Source: Bacillota bacterium (lineage in GTDB: Bacteria > Bacillota > Limnochordia > Limnochordales > DUMU01). From it: a stretch of 64,000 nt of DNA. This document shows, one piece after another, positions 29,449-38,323 of the stretch. Location of the stretch: NCBI GenBank assembly GCA_012839805.1, contig DUMU01000020.1:32945-96944 (forward strand). The letters are read 5' to 3'. The position numbers and the translations under genes are program-made. Numbering within the stretch: position 1 is the stretch's first letter; every line of letters begins with the position of its first letter. The notes under the pieces are model-generated. The model worked only from the letters and a program-made list of their open reading frames with translations. It searched no databases and was not told the origin of the DNA.

Positions 29449-30558
29449 GTGAGCAAGATGGCGTTGAGAGGTATGGTTACCAAGAGAAAAACGCGGGTAG
29501 GAATCATCGGCGTGGGCGGCATTGCCCGGGGGGCGCACATCCCCGGGTACCAGAAACTTCCCGATGTTGAACTGGTTGCGTTCTGTGACATCATTCCGGA
29601 ACGGGCGAAGCAGGGAGTCGAGGAGTTCGGCGCCCCGGGAGCCAAAGCGTACGAGGATTACCGGGAACTTTTGGCCCGGGATGACATCGATGCGGTTAGC
29701 GTCTGTACCCCCAATGCGCTTCATGCCGAGATCACCATTGCGGCGCTGGACGCCGGTAAACACGTCATCTGTGAAAAGCCGATGGCAATCCGACCGGAGG
29801 AAGCCTGGGCGATGGTGGAGGCGGCCAAACGCAACGACCGTATCCTTACCATCGGCTATCAGAGCCGGTTCGGGGACGACGCGCAGTTGCTCAAGAGCAT
29901 GATCGAGGACGGAGTACTGGGAGAGGTGTATTACGCGCGGGCGCTGGCTCTGCGCCGCCGGGGCGTGCCTACCTGGGGCGTGTTCCTCGACAAGGATAAG
30001 CAGGGCGGGGGTCCGCTCATCGACATCGGTACCCACGCTCTCGACCTCACGCTCTGGCTGATGGGCCCGGGCATCGGTCGACCCGTATGGGCTCTGGGCG
30101 CGACCTTCCGAAAGCTCGCGGATCGTCCGGGGTACAACCTGTGGGGGCCCTGGGATCCGGCCAAATTCCAGGTCGAAGACTCGGGTTTCGGTTTGATTAC
30201 GTTCGAAAGCGGGGCGGTCGTCTCGGTCGAGACCAGCTGGGCGCTGAATATTCGCGAGAGCCCATTTGGAACCATCATCGCCGGGACGCGTGCGGGGGCC
30301 GAACTGGTCGACGGTCAACTACGGGTGAATACCGACGAGCGGGGACGGCTGGTGGATCAGACGTTCAACCCGGGCCGTAGCGACTCCCTGCACCATCGTG
30401 AGATCGCCCACTTCATCGAGTGCGTTCGTGAGGGCAAGGAGCCGCTGGTAAAGCCTGAGGAGGCGGCGGTAGTCGTTCAGATCCTGGACGCGATCTATCG
30501 TTCGGCGGAAGCTCGCCGTCCGGTCGAAGTGTGGGGCAAGACCCCGGCCCAAGCGTAG
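29449..30558 (+). CDS. Gfo/Idh/MocA-family oxidoreductase
   Basis: VGIIGVGGIARGAHIPGYQKLPDVELVAFCDI..VSVCTPNALHAEITIAALDAGKHVICEKPMA. Confidence 0.95.
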   Translation: MSKMALRGMVTKRKTRVGIIGVGGIARGAHIPGYQKLPDVELVAFCDIIPERAKQGVEEFGAPGAKAYEDYRELLARDDIDAVSVCTPNALHAEITIAALDAGKHVICEKPMAIRPEEAWAMVEAAKRNDRILTIGYQSRFGDDAQLLKSMIEDGVLGEVYYARALALRRRGVPTWGVFLDKDKQGGGPLIDIGTHALDLTLWLMGPGIGRPVWALGATFRKLADRPGYNLWGPWDPAKFQVEDSGFGLITFESGAVVSVETSWALNIRESPFGTIIAGTRAGAELVDGQLRVNTDERGRLVDQTFNPGRSDSLHHREIAHFIECVREGKEPLVKPEEAAVVVQILDAIYRSAEARRPVEVWGKTPAQA

Positions 30559-30559
30559 T

Positions 30560-31198
30560 TCAAAGCAGCAGCCCGAGCAGTTCTCCGGGGGTGCGCAGCC
30601 AGGCATCGGGATCTAAGCCGTTGACCGAACGAGCTCCCCAGCCGGCCAGGGCGAAGCGCACCCCGGCCGCCCGGGCGGCCTCTTGATCGAAGAGGGTATC
30701 TCCGACATACCAGGCGGCGCTCGCCGGTACGCCGAGGCGGGCCAGCGCGAGCAGGAGTGCCTCGGGCGCCGGCTTGGGTCGTTTTACGTCCTCGGAGGAA
30801 ATGTGGACGTCCAGTCGAGCGATCTCCGGGTGCGAGGCCAGCTCGAACTCGAGTTCTGCCCGGTTCTTGGAGGTTACCACACCCAGGAGCAGTCCCCGGC
30901 GTCTCAACTCTTCTAGCAGTTCCCGGACCCCGGGGAAGAACTGCGCCTTCCTCGCCTCCTCCCGGTAGTACTCCTCCCATCGGAGCAAAAGCCGCGTGAA
31001 CTCGTCCTCCGGCAAGCGGGCAAATCCGAGTTCTCGCAGCGTGTCGGCACTCGTATAACCGAAGAACGGCACGAGCTCCTCGTACGAGTACTCCCGCCCG
31101 TGCTCTTCACGGAGCAAGCGCTGTAGTGAACGCATAGCGGTCTCTTCCGAGTCGAGCAACGTCCCATCGATGTCAAAGAGGATCGCCCGTGTCTGCAA
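30560..31198 (-). CDS. HAD-superfamily hydrolase (phosphoglycolate/pyrophosphatase-like)
   Basis: RAILFDIDGTLLDSEETA, GVVTSKNRAELEF, KRPKPAPEALLLAL, YVGDTLFDQEAARAAG. Confidence 0.92.
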   Translation of the reverse strand: MQTRAILFDIDGTLLDSEETAMRSLQRLLREEHGREYSYEELVPFFGYTSADTLRELGFARLPEDEFTRLLLRWEEYYREEARKAQFFPGVRELLEELRRRGLLLGVVTSKNRAELEFELASHPEIARLDVHISSEDVKRPKPAPEALLLALARLGVPASAAWYVGDTLFDQEAARAAGVRFALAGWGARSVNGLDPDAWLRTPGELLGLLL

Positions 31199-31366
31199 CC
31201 GCTTTCCTCCTAGCGAGCTGGATGGATGCCGGGATGGCGGTAAACGCTAAAATGATAATGAAAACGCAAAGGTGGCGTGGTGAACCGCCGCCTGCCGGCG
31301 GCATCGTACCCCGGAGAGGCGCGGTCTGGCAAGCGGAATAAGCGGGTAGACATGGGGTGAAGGGCA

Positions 31367-32659
31367 ATGTTCGTTCTCTATGACAGAGAAAGACAGCGCC
31401 TGCCCATCCGGGTCTGGCTCGAACGGCCGGACGAGATCGAGCCGGAATGCTTGGAGCAGGCGATCCACCTCGCCAACCTTCCCTTTGCGGTAGAAAGCAT
31501 AGCACTTATGCCGGACGTTCACACGGGGTTTGGCATGCCCATAGGCGGGATTCTGGCTGCCGACGACGTGCTCGTTCCTTCCGCCGTGGGTATGGACATT
31601 GGTTGCGGCATGGAGTTCGTCGGGAGTAACCTCCCGGTGGAGGCTCTGCGCCGTGCTCACGCCGGAAGCGACGGTGGCGACCGGCGGGGTGGCGGTGGCC
31701 ATTCGGCCATCCAGGAGATAGTCCACCGCATCATGCGCGCCGTGCCGCTCGGTTTCGAACACCACAAGCAGAAGCAGCCCTGCCGCGTTCTGGATGAACT
31801 CCCGCTTTCCCCGGAAGCTCTCCGCTTTGCCAGCGTAGACCGCCACGGGCTCGCGAGCCTCGCTCCCGAGCTCGAGGAGGCCTACCGGCAGGTGGGGACG
31901 CTTGGAGGCGGCAACCACTTTATTGAACTGCAAGAAGACGAGCAGGGACGGCTGGCGATCATGGTTCACAGCGGCTCACGCAACCTGGGCTACAAGATCT
32001 GCAACTACTTCGACCGCGTCGCCCAGGCCCTAAACCAGCAGTGGAAGAGCCCCGTTCCAAAAGAGTGGAAGCTCGCGTATCTGCCGCTCTCCGAAGAGGC
32101 GGGTCAGGCCTACCGAGAATGGATGGAACTTGCTTTGCGTTTTGCTCGCGAAAACCGGGAACGGATCGTGGCCGCGGTCAAGACCTGCGTCGAGGAGGTG
32201 GTCGCGAGCTCGCCCGAGCTGCAGGGATTCCCCCTCGTCTGGACGGAGGAAGCGAGCGCCCACCACAACTACGCGGCGCTGGAAGAGCACGGGGGGCGGC
32301 GGGTGTGGGTTCACCGCAAGGGAGCGATCCTGGCGGATCCGGGGAGAGTGGGTATCATCCCCGGTTCCATGGGGACTGCGAGTTACCTCGTCGAGGGCTT
32401 GGGCTCACCCCTATCTTTCCGGTCCGCCTCCCACGGAGCGGGGCGCCGGATGTCCCGGAACCAGGCCAAGGAGCGGTTGACGAGGGATGCCCTCGACCGG
32501 GCCCTCGGCGACGTCGTCCTGGGAACAACGGCGAAGGGGAAGGACATCCTCGAAGAAGCACCGCAAGCCTACAAGGATATCGATTATGTCATCAGCCAGG
32601 AAGAGGACCTGGTCCGCCCGGTCAAAAAGCTGCGCACGGTAGCCGTGGTCAAGGGGTGA
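31367..32659 (+). CDS. rtcB: RtcB-family RNA 3'-P ligase
   Basis: IALMPDVHTGFGMPIGGILAADDVLVPSAVGMDIGCGMEF, GGGNHFIELQEDEQG, VHSGSRNLGYKI, SASHGAGRRMSR. Confidence 0.93.
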   Translation: MFVLYDRERQRLPIRVWLERPDEIEPECLEQAIHLANLPFAVESIALMPDVHTGFGMPIGGILAADDVLVPSAVGMDIGCGMEFVGSNLPVEALRRAHAGSDGGDRRGGGGHSAIQEIVHRIMRAVPLGFEHHKQKQPCRVLDELPLSPEALRFASVDRHGLASLAPELEEAYRQVGTLGGGNHFIELQEDEQGRLAIMVHSGSRNLGYKICNYFDRVAQALNQQWKSPVPKEWKLAYLPLSEEAGQAYREWMELALRFARENRERIVAAVKTCVEEVVASSPELQGFPLVWTEEASAHHNYAALEEHGGRRVWVHRKGAILADPGRVGIIPGSMGTASYLVEGLGSPLSFRSASHGAGRRMSRNQAKERLTRDALDRALGDVVLGTTAKGKDILEEAPQAYKDIDYVISQEEDLVRPVKKLRTVAVVKG

Positions 32660-32674
32660 GGGAGGCCACGGCCG

Positions 32675-34264
32675 TTAGGGAAGGCGCGGCCAGTCGAGCT
32701 CGACGCCCATATTGCGCAGTAAGTCCTGGAAGGTTTGGAGCTGGCGGGCATCGTTTCGTACCTGGCGGGGCGTAAGGCCGTGCTCCAGGCAGTGGGCCGC
32801 CAGATACCCCGCCGCTTCACCGATGTTCCACTCCACCGGGTGCAGGCGGAAACACCCGTTGGTGATGTGAGTCACCCCCAGGTTCTTGGCGGCCGGCAGC
32901 AGGTTTTCAACTCGCACCGGGATTAACGCCCCCAGGGGGATCTGGAAGGGGAGCGCCCCGATGTCTATGTAGTTGAAACCACCGGTCGAAGGGTGCAGGT
33001 CGATGCGGTAATAACCGATACCCACCGAGTCGGCGAACTTCTCGGCCCCTTTGTCACCCCGCACATCGGAAGCAACATGCTGTTCAAGAACGGTGAACTC
33101 TGCCTTGATGCGCCGCGATTCCCGAATGTACGGGTACTTGGCGAGGCCGTCTTCGGTTCCAACCACATCTTTGCGCAGGCGCAGTCCCGGGTAGCCGGTG
33201 CCGCCATCCGGGCGGGGGGCTTCGGTCTGCAGCCAGTAGATCAGGGAAAGGCTGAGTTGCCTGGCCGCCTCCAGGTGCTGTTCGGCCTCGGCGGCCGGTA
33301 CTTCGATTATCGGCCCCAGCCAATAGTCGTTTTGTGGCCAGTTAACCAGAGTGATGTCGCTTTTCACAAAACCGGGGGCAAAGTTGTTCTTGTCGAGGAT
33401 ACGGCGATAGTACCAGAGGCTCATCACGTTCAGCTTCTGCGCTTCTTCGATGAAGAGGGCGCTGCGCCGGGGCTCGAGGGTAATGGGGTGGGGCGTCACC
33501 CAGGACAGCTGTTTATCCGGCCAGAAGGGCGCCTGGTAGTTCCGCCAGAAGTCGTAGTCGCGCGGGCGCTCGATGCTATGGTCTTCGCCGGGAACGTAGT
33601 CCAGGGCGAAGCAGAAAGTGATCGCCTGCATGTTGAGGGGCTGCGGCGGGCCGGATACGGCATGGGGTTCACCGGTCTCTCGCTGTGATTCTGCTCCGGT
33701 TACGTACTCCACTCCGGCGAGAGGCAAGAGGTCGCCCAGCTCAGTGGCATCCAGGAAGTACGGCGCCTCCAGCGTCAGTTCGTTCCCGGTTTCGAGACTG
33801 CGCACCCCAAGCGACTTGATCCGGTCGCCGGCCGTTTCCGCGGCCACTACCTTGTGCCGCAGTAAAATGGTCACCTGCCCGCTGACCACGTAGGGGGCCA
33901 GCATCTCCTGGAGAACGGCCAGCGCCACCCGGGGATCGTGGCACAGGCGGCTCACCCCGCCGTTGCCCGGGTTGAGGTGGACTTTGGCCCGGGCTTGCGG
34001 CGTCAGGGGGAAGTGCCGCCGGTAATAGTCCCGCACGCCGTTGCGGAACGACCGGTAAAGCTGGGTGCAGCCGAAAGACTCGATCCATGGGTTTTCGTCG
34101 GGCGGAACGGCCTGGGCGGTGAGCTGCCCGCCGATCCAATCGGTCTCCTCGGTCATGACCACGGTCCTGCCCAGGCGGGCGGCGGCCAGAGCCGCGGCGC
34201 AGCCGCCCACACCGCCGCCGGCAACCACGACATCGACGCGATAACCCGGCATTTCGGGGTTCAC
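32675..34264 (-). CDS. FAD-dependent oxidoreductase (PF12831-type)
   Basis: VDVVVAGGGVGGCAAALAAARLGRTVVMTEETDWIGGQLTAQAVP; PYFLDATELGDLLPLAGVEY. Confidence 0.88.
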   Translation of the reverse strand: MNPEMPGYRVDVVVAGGGVGGCAAALAAARLGRTVVMTEETDWIGGQLTAQAVPPDENPWIESFGCTQLYRSFRNGVRDYYRRHFPLTPQARAKVHLNPGNGGVSRLCHDPRVALAVLQEMLAPYVVSGQVTILLRHKVVAAETAGDRIKSLGVRSLETGNELTLEAPYFLDATELGDLLPLAGVEYVTGAESQRETGEPHAVSGPPQPLNMQAITFCFALDYVPGEDHSIERPRDYDFWRNYQAPFWPDKQLSWVTPHPITLEPRRSALFIEEAQKLNVMSLWYYRRILDKNNFAPGFVKSDITLVNWPQNDYWLGPIIEVPAAEAEQHLEAARQLSLSLIYWLQTEAPRPDGGTGYPGLRLRKDVVGTEDGLAKYPYIRESRRIKAEFTVLEQHVASDVRGDKGAEKFADSVGIGYYRIDLHPSTGGFNYIDIGALPFQIPLGALIPVRVENLLPAAKNLGVTHITNGCFRLHPVEWNIGEAAGYLAAHCLEHGLTPRQVRNDARQLQTFQDLLRNMGVELDWPRLP

Positions 34265-34514
34265 TCCTACCTTGGACGGGGTATGGCTTCTCTAGGCGTC
34301 AGTACGACGGCCAAAGAATCTTCTCCTGCTCAAGGCTCCTTGACGCCGCCGCGCGCCGTAGGGCCCTGCCAGGCCGGTCCTCTGCAGGGAAGCTGCCGGC
34401 GAGCGCCGGGAGGCAGGAGTTAGGACGCAAGGTGCGGAAGGTTAGGTGGGCCGGGCCGGTGATGACGCCCGGCCATGGCACACACGAGCTTTTCGCCGGA
34501 GGGACGCTGCCTGG

Positions 34515-36104
34515 ATGTTCTGGTTTTCCGATGACCTGGAGCGGGAGGAGCTGGAATCGCTGGCACGCGCAGCCGGTTATGCGGGTCTGGACATCCTCAC
34601 GCTTGCCCTCACCCCGGGTGAACTGCAAGTTAAGGTGCTTTCTCCGTTGACTCTTCCGCTCGGGGAAGGGAGCGAGCCTTACCATACCATCCTGCTGGTC
34701 TACGGTTTTCCGGGCCGGGCCGGATCGGAGGGCGGGTGGTCTGCTCCTGCCCTACCGGGTCTACCACCCTCAGCGGCCCACCTCTTCGACCTGCTGGCCG
34801 GCAACCTTTCCTCCCAAGGAAGCCTCTTCGTCGCCGGCCCACCTTCGCATCTGCCCCACTTCGGCCTGGAGCTCGAGAAGCGAGGATTTACTTTCAAGTA
34901 CTGGTATGCCGTGGAATGGCAGATGGAGACCTCCCCGGCGGTCGGGGGGCTTCCCACCGTTCACCTGGGAGTCCTGCATTATGTGCGCCGCCTTGCTCGC
35001 GTCACCATTGCCAAGGTGAGGATACCGCACCAGTATTGCCGCTTCTGTGGTGAACCGCTTGCCGACTGGGGCGGCAAGAAAGCAAGCCGCAATCCTGCCG
35101 GCCGGGTGATTTCCGATGTCTGGCTGCAGCTCGACGCCTGGCAGGATCGCCATGATTGGCGGCGGGAGGTCCTGCGGCGTCTCCTCTCCCTCGCCGCTCC
35201 TGCTTCGTCGTCCTGCCCGCCCCGGGCGCTGCTCGCCCGGCTGATCATGCCGGTTTCGGCCGCCGCGGCGCCTGCCTCTCGGAACGGCGGCTTGCCAGAG
35301 CGACCCGGCACGGGTGAGGTACCTCGGGATACGATCCTGCTCGGCGACATTCTGGAGGTGATCCGGCAGCTACCGGCAGAGAGCGTGGACCTGGCTTTTG
35401 CCGACCCGCCCTACAACCTGGACAAACGGTACAACCAGTACGAGGACGACCGGCACGACGAGGAGTACCTGGCCTGGTGCAATCAGTGGCTGCAAGAGTA
35501 CGTGCGCCTCCTCAAGCCGGGGGGTTCGCTTTTCGTGTTGAACCTCCCGAAGTGGGCAGTTCACCACGCGGTCTTTCTTGACGGTCTGCCCGAAATGCGA
35601 CGGCTGAACTGGATTGCCTGGGATGCTCTCTCGGAACCGCGGGGGCGGGTGATGCCGGCCCATTATGCGCTGCTCTTTTATAGCAAAGGGCCGCTGCCAC
35701 GGCATTTTCATCCCGGGCGGGCCCAGGTGCTGCCGCGTGGATACTGTTTTCGCGGCAAATGCGTCAAGGAACGGGCGGGGAAAGTGCCGGCAGCAGAATT
35801 GAACGACATCTGGTCCGATGTGCACCGGATCAAACACCGGCGGGACCGGGACGAGCATCCCTGCCAGCTGCCCCTGCGATTGATGGAAAGAATCATAAGT
35901 ATCGCGTCGGACGAAGGTGATCTGGTCTTTGACGGTTTCATGGGCACGGGGTCGACCGCCCTGGCCGCCCGGCGCCTCGGTCGCCACTACCTGGGGATCG
36001 AGATCGATCCGGCTTACATCGCGATCGCGCGGGCAAAGCTGGAGCAGGAAGCCCTTCAGCTGGGGTTGTTTCGAGGCGATACCTTATGCCAGGCTTGCCA
36101 GTAG
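34515..36104 (+). CDS. Beta-class (DPPY) DNA methyltransferase with N-terminal degenerate methyltransferase-like half
   Basis: DLAFADPPYNLDKRYNQY, FDGFMGTGSTALAARRLGRHYLGIEIDPAYIAIARAKL; N half GSLFVAGPPSHLPHFGLELEKRGFTFKYWYAVEW and CRFCGEPLADWGGKK; ATG at 34515 chosen. Confidence 0.85.
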   Translation: MFWFSDDLEREELESLARAAGYAGLDILTLALTPGELQVKVLSPLTLPLGEGSEPYHTILLVYGFPGRAGSEGGWSAPALPGLPPSAAHLFDLLAGNLSSQGSLFVAGPPSHLPHFGLELEKRGFTFKYWYAVEWQMETSPAVGGLPTVHLGVLHYVRRLARVTIAKVRIPHQYCRFCGEPLADWGGKKASRNPAGRVISDVWLQLDAWQDRHDWRREVLRRLLSLAAPASSSCPPRALLARLIMPVSAAAAPASRNGGLPERPGTGEVPRDTILLGDILEVIRQLPAESVDLAFADPPYNLDKRYNQYEDDRHDEEYLAWCNQWLQEYVRLLKPGGSLFVLNLPKWAVHHAVFLDGLPEMRRLNWIAWDALSEPRGRVMPAHYALLFYSKGPLPRHFHPGRAQVLPRGYCFRGKCVKERAGKVPAAELNDIWSDVHRIKHRRDRDEHPCQLPLRLMERIISIASDEGDLVFDGFMGTGSTALAARRLGRHYLGIEIDPAYIAIARAKLEQEALQLGLFRGDTLCQACQ

Positions 36105-37321
36105 AGCTTTTCGGTTTCGGTGGCCATCCGTTCCGCCGAAAAGAGAGAACGGGCTCTCCGGGCGCCTTCGGCCCCCAGGCGGCGGGCGAAGGTAGGGTCC
36201 TGAGCCAGCCGGAGCAGGGCCCGGGCCAGGGCGTCCACATCGCCCGGCGGCACGAGCAGCCCTGTCTCGCCGTCAACCACTACTTCGTCGAGCCCGGGGA
36301 TCCGGCTGGCCACCACGGGCAGGCCACGGGCCATCGCTTCTATGACTACAAGCGGCAAGGCTTCGGAGAGGGAGGGTAGCGCCAGGACGTCCAGACGATC
36401 CCACAGCGCGGCCATATCCGGGACCGAACCCAGGAATTCGACCCTCCAGGCCGGGTCCGGGCTCTCCGCTTGCAGTTCACGGGCCAGTGCCTCCAGTTTC
36501 GGACGCTCCTCCCCCTCTCCCGCTACCAGCAGGTGAACTCTCCGGACCGCTCCGTTACCGGTGGCAAGCTGCTTGGCCATCAACGCCACCGCTTTCAGGA
36601 GATACTCCGGGCCTTTCTGGCGAACCAGCCGTCCGGCGAAGCCGACGGTCCATGTCTCGGGACCGGGACGGGCGGTAGCCCGCTCCTGATTAGGGCCGGC
36701 ATACCTCTCGGGGAGACCGGTGGGCATCGTGGTACCGTTGTGAACGACGTGCCCCCGCCGGGTGGCCAAAGGTCCACCGGTCAACTCGTGCCAGTAACGT
36801 GCAAGCCGTGCCGCCTCCACGTGCGAAACACAGATGACCAGGTCCGCCCAGTGCCGGCAGACCCGGGCGGCAAACCAGTAATCCCAGGCCGGCAGGTGGC
36901 TGCAGAAGCCATGGACGGTGAAGACGAAGACAGGCCGCGAGCTGGCGCGGCTACTATCTGCCGCACGGCGGAAGACTCGCAAGAAAAAGAGCGACTCCGG
37001 GGAACCGTGGACGTGAATCACGGTGGGACCAGGCGTGTCCACGTCGTTTGCCAGCCAATGCTCCGTTTGCCGGCGCAGGGAACCGATCATACGACGAATC
37101 CCGGCCGCCTGTGGGTCGTAGTTCAGTACGTAAAGACCCGCCTCCTGCCACCACTCCGTAGCCGGCCCCGGAGGGCTAAGCACGGCCACCTGCCATCCCC
37201 GGCCGGCGAGTTCTCCACCGAGAGTGGCGATATGGCGCTCGGTGCCGGCCCGGTTGGCATACGAGACCACCATGAGGACCCGTCCCGGGGGCTGGGGCAG
37301 CCCCGCTGAGCTTGAGCTCAA
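36056..37321 (-). CDS. GT4-type glycosyltransferase
   Basis: RVLMVVSYANRAGTERHIATLGGELAGRGW, VGFAGRLVRQKGPEYLLKAVALM, LPSLSEALPLVVIEAMARGLPVVASRIPGLDEVVVDGETGLLVPPGD; TTG at 37321 proposed start. Confidence 0.9.
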   Translation of the reverse strand: MSSSSAGLPQPPGRVLMVVSYANRAGTERHIATLGGELAGRGWQVAVLSPPGPATEWWQEAGLYVLNYDPQAAGIRRMIGSLRRQTEHWLANDVDTPGPTVIHVHGSPESLFFLRVFRRAADSSRASSRPVFVFTVHGFCSHLPAWDYWFAARVCRHWADLVICVSHVEAARLARYWHELTGGPLATRRGHVVHNGTTMPTGLPERYAGPNQERATARPGPETWTVGFAGRLVRQKGPEYLLKAVALMAKQLATGNGAVRRVHLLVAGEGEERPKLEALARELQAESPDPAWRVEFLGSVPDMAALWDRLDVLALPSLSEALPLVVIEAMARGLPVVASRIPGLDEVVVDGETGLLVPPGDVDALARALLRLAQDPTFARRLGAEGARRARSLFSAERMATETEKLYWQAWHKVSPRNNPS

Positions 37322-37361
37322 TCCCCATCGCCTACCTGCCTGGCCCGGCTCGGCTTTGGGC

Positions 37362-38000
37362 CTACTCCTGCACCGATATGCGCAGGTAGGAGAAGCCGGC
37401 CTTAGTGTTGTTGGTCCGGAAAGCCACAAAGCTCCCCGACGGGATCGGATTGGGATCCACCCATTCCTTTACGAGCTCGTCGTTGAGGTAAACCTGCATC
37501 TTGCCGGTGGTGGTGTCGAAGATCACCTTGAACCGGTAGGTCTCACCTACCACCGCTGCATACTCGCGCATATCCCACTGGGCGACCAGCTTGTTGTTCT
37601 CGGACTTATAGAGCTTCAAAACCGTGCTGGCCTGGAAGAGGAAGTAGGAGTTACCGTGGTTACCGTCCTCGCCGGAATCGGCCAGGAAATGGACTCCCGC
37701 CAGGGGCGCCCACGACGACACAGCGTCATACATCGAGACTTCCCATTCGTAGATCAAGACCTTCCCTTTTTGCTCAATGGGGAAGTAAATGTTGGTTAGA
37801 GTGGAGTAGGTGTCATAGTTCACCAGTTGGCCATTCTCAATACCCCAGTCGCCCTCGACCGGCACCCAGCCTGCCGGCATCGTGTCGAATTCTTCAGAGT
37901 AGAGCACGGTCGGTTCGGCGGCCCTGGCCATCGAGGCAGCCGGGAGAGCGGCAACCAACGCGACGGCCAAGAAGGCAAGTCCCTTCCCTATAACCTTCAT
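37362..38000 (-). CDS. Secreted concanavalin A/LamG-like carbohydrate-binding protein
   Basis: Signal peptide MKVIGKGLAFLAVALVAALPAASMARA; EEFDTMPAGWVPVEGDWGIENGQLVNY, VIFDTTTGKMQVYLNDELV. Confidence 0.7.
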   Translation of the reverse strand: MKVIGKGLAFLAVALVAALPAASMARAAEPTVLYSEEFDTMPAGWVPVEGDWGIENGQLVNYDTYSTLTNIYFPIEQKGKVLIYEWEVSMYDAVSSWAPLAGVHFLADSGEDGNHGNSYFLFQASTVLKLYKSENNKLVAQWDMREYAAVVGETYRFKVIFDTTTGKMQVYLNDELVKEWVDPNPIPSGSFVAFRTNNTKAGFSYLRISVQE

Positions 38001-38323
38001 CCTGAATGCCTCCTTACCGAACTGCAGTTTGCCTTAGCGTGGTTCTTCTCGCATGCTTCCCGTACTAACACGATCACAGACACGAACAAAACAGTAGGCC
38101 GGCCATCTGTACGGCCACGGAAAGCGCCGGGCGTGTGGACACTTCGGTCAGCGGCTGCCCCAGCCAATATCATCCTTCGTTGTTGGTAATGGGATTCCTC
38201 CTGCTCACCCGGTGGCAGGAGACCGTCCTCTCGCGCCGAAGAGTGGCGGGCAGCCGGCAGGGTGCCGCTTTACGGGTGCGCCGATGGCGTAAGCCTGCCG
38301 GCGAGAGGAGAGCGAAGTCAACC

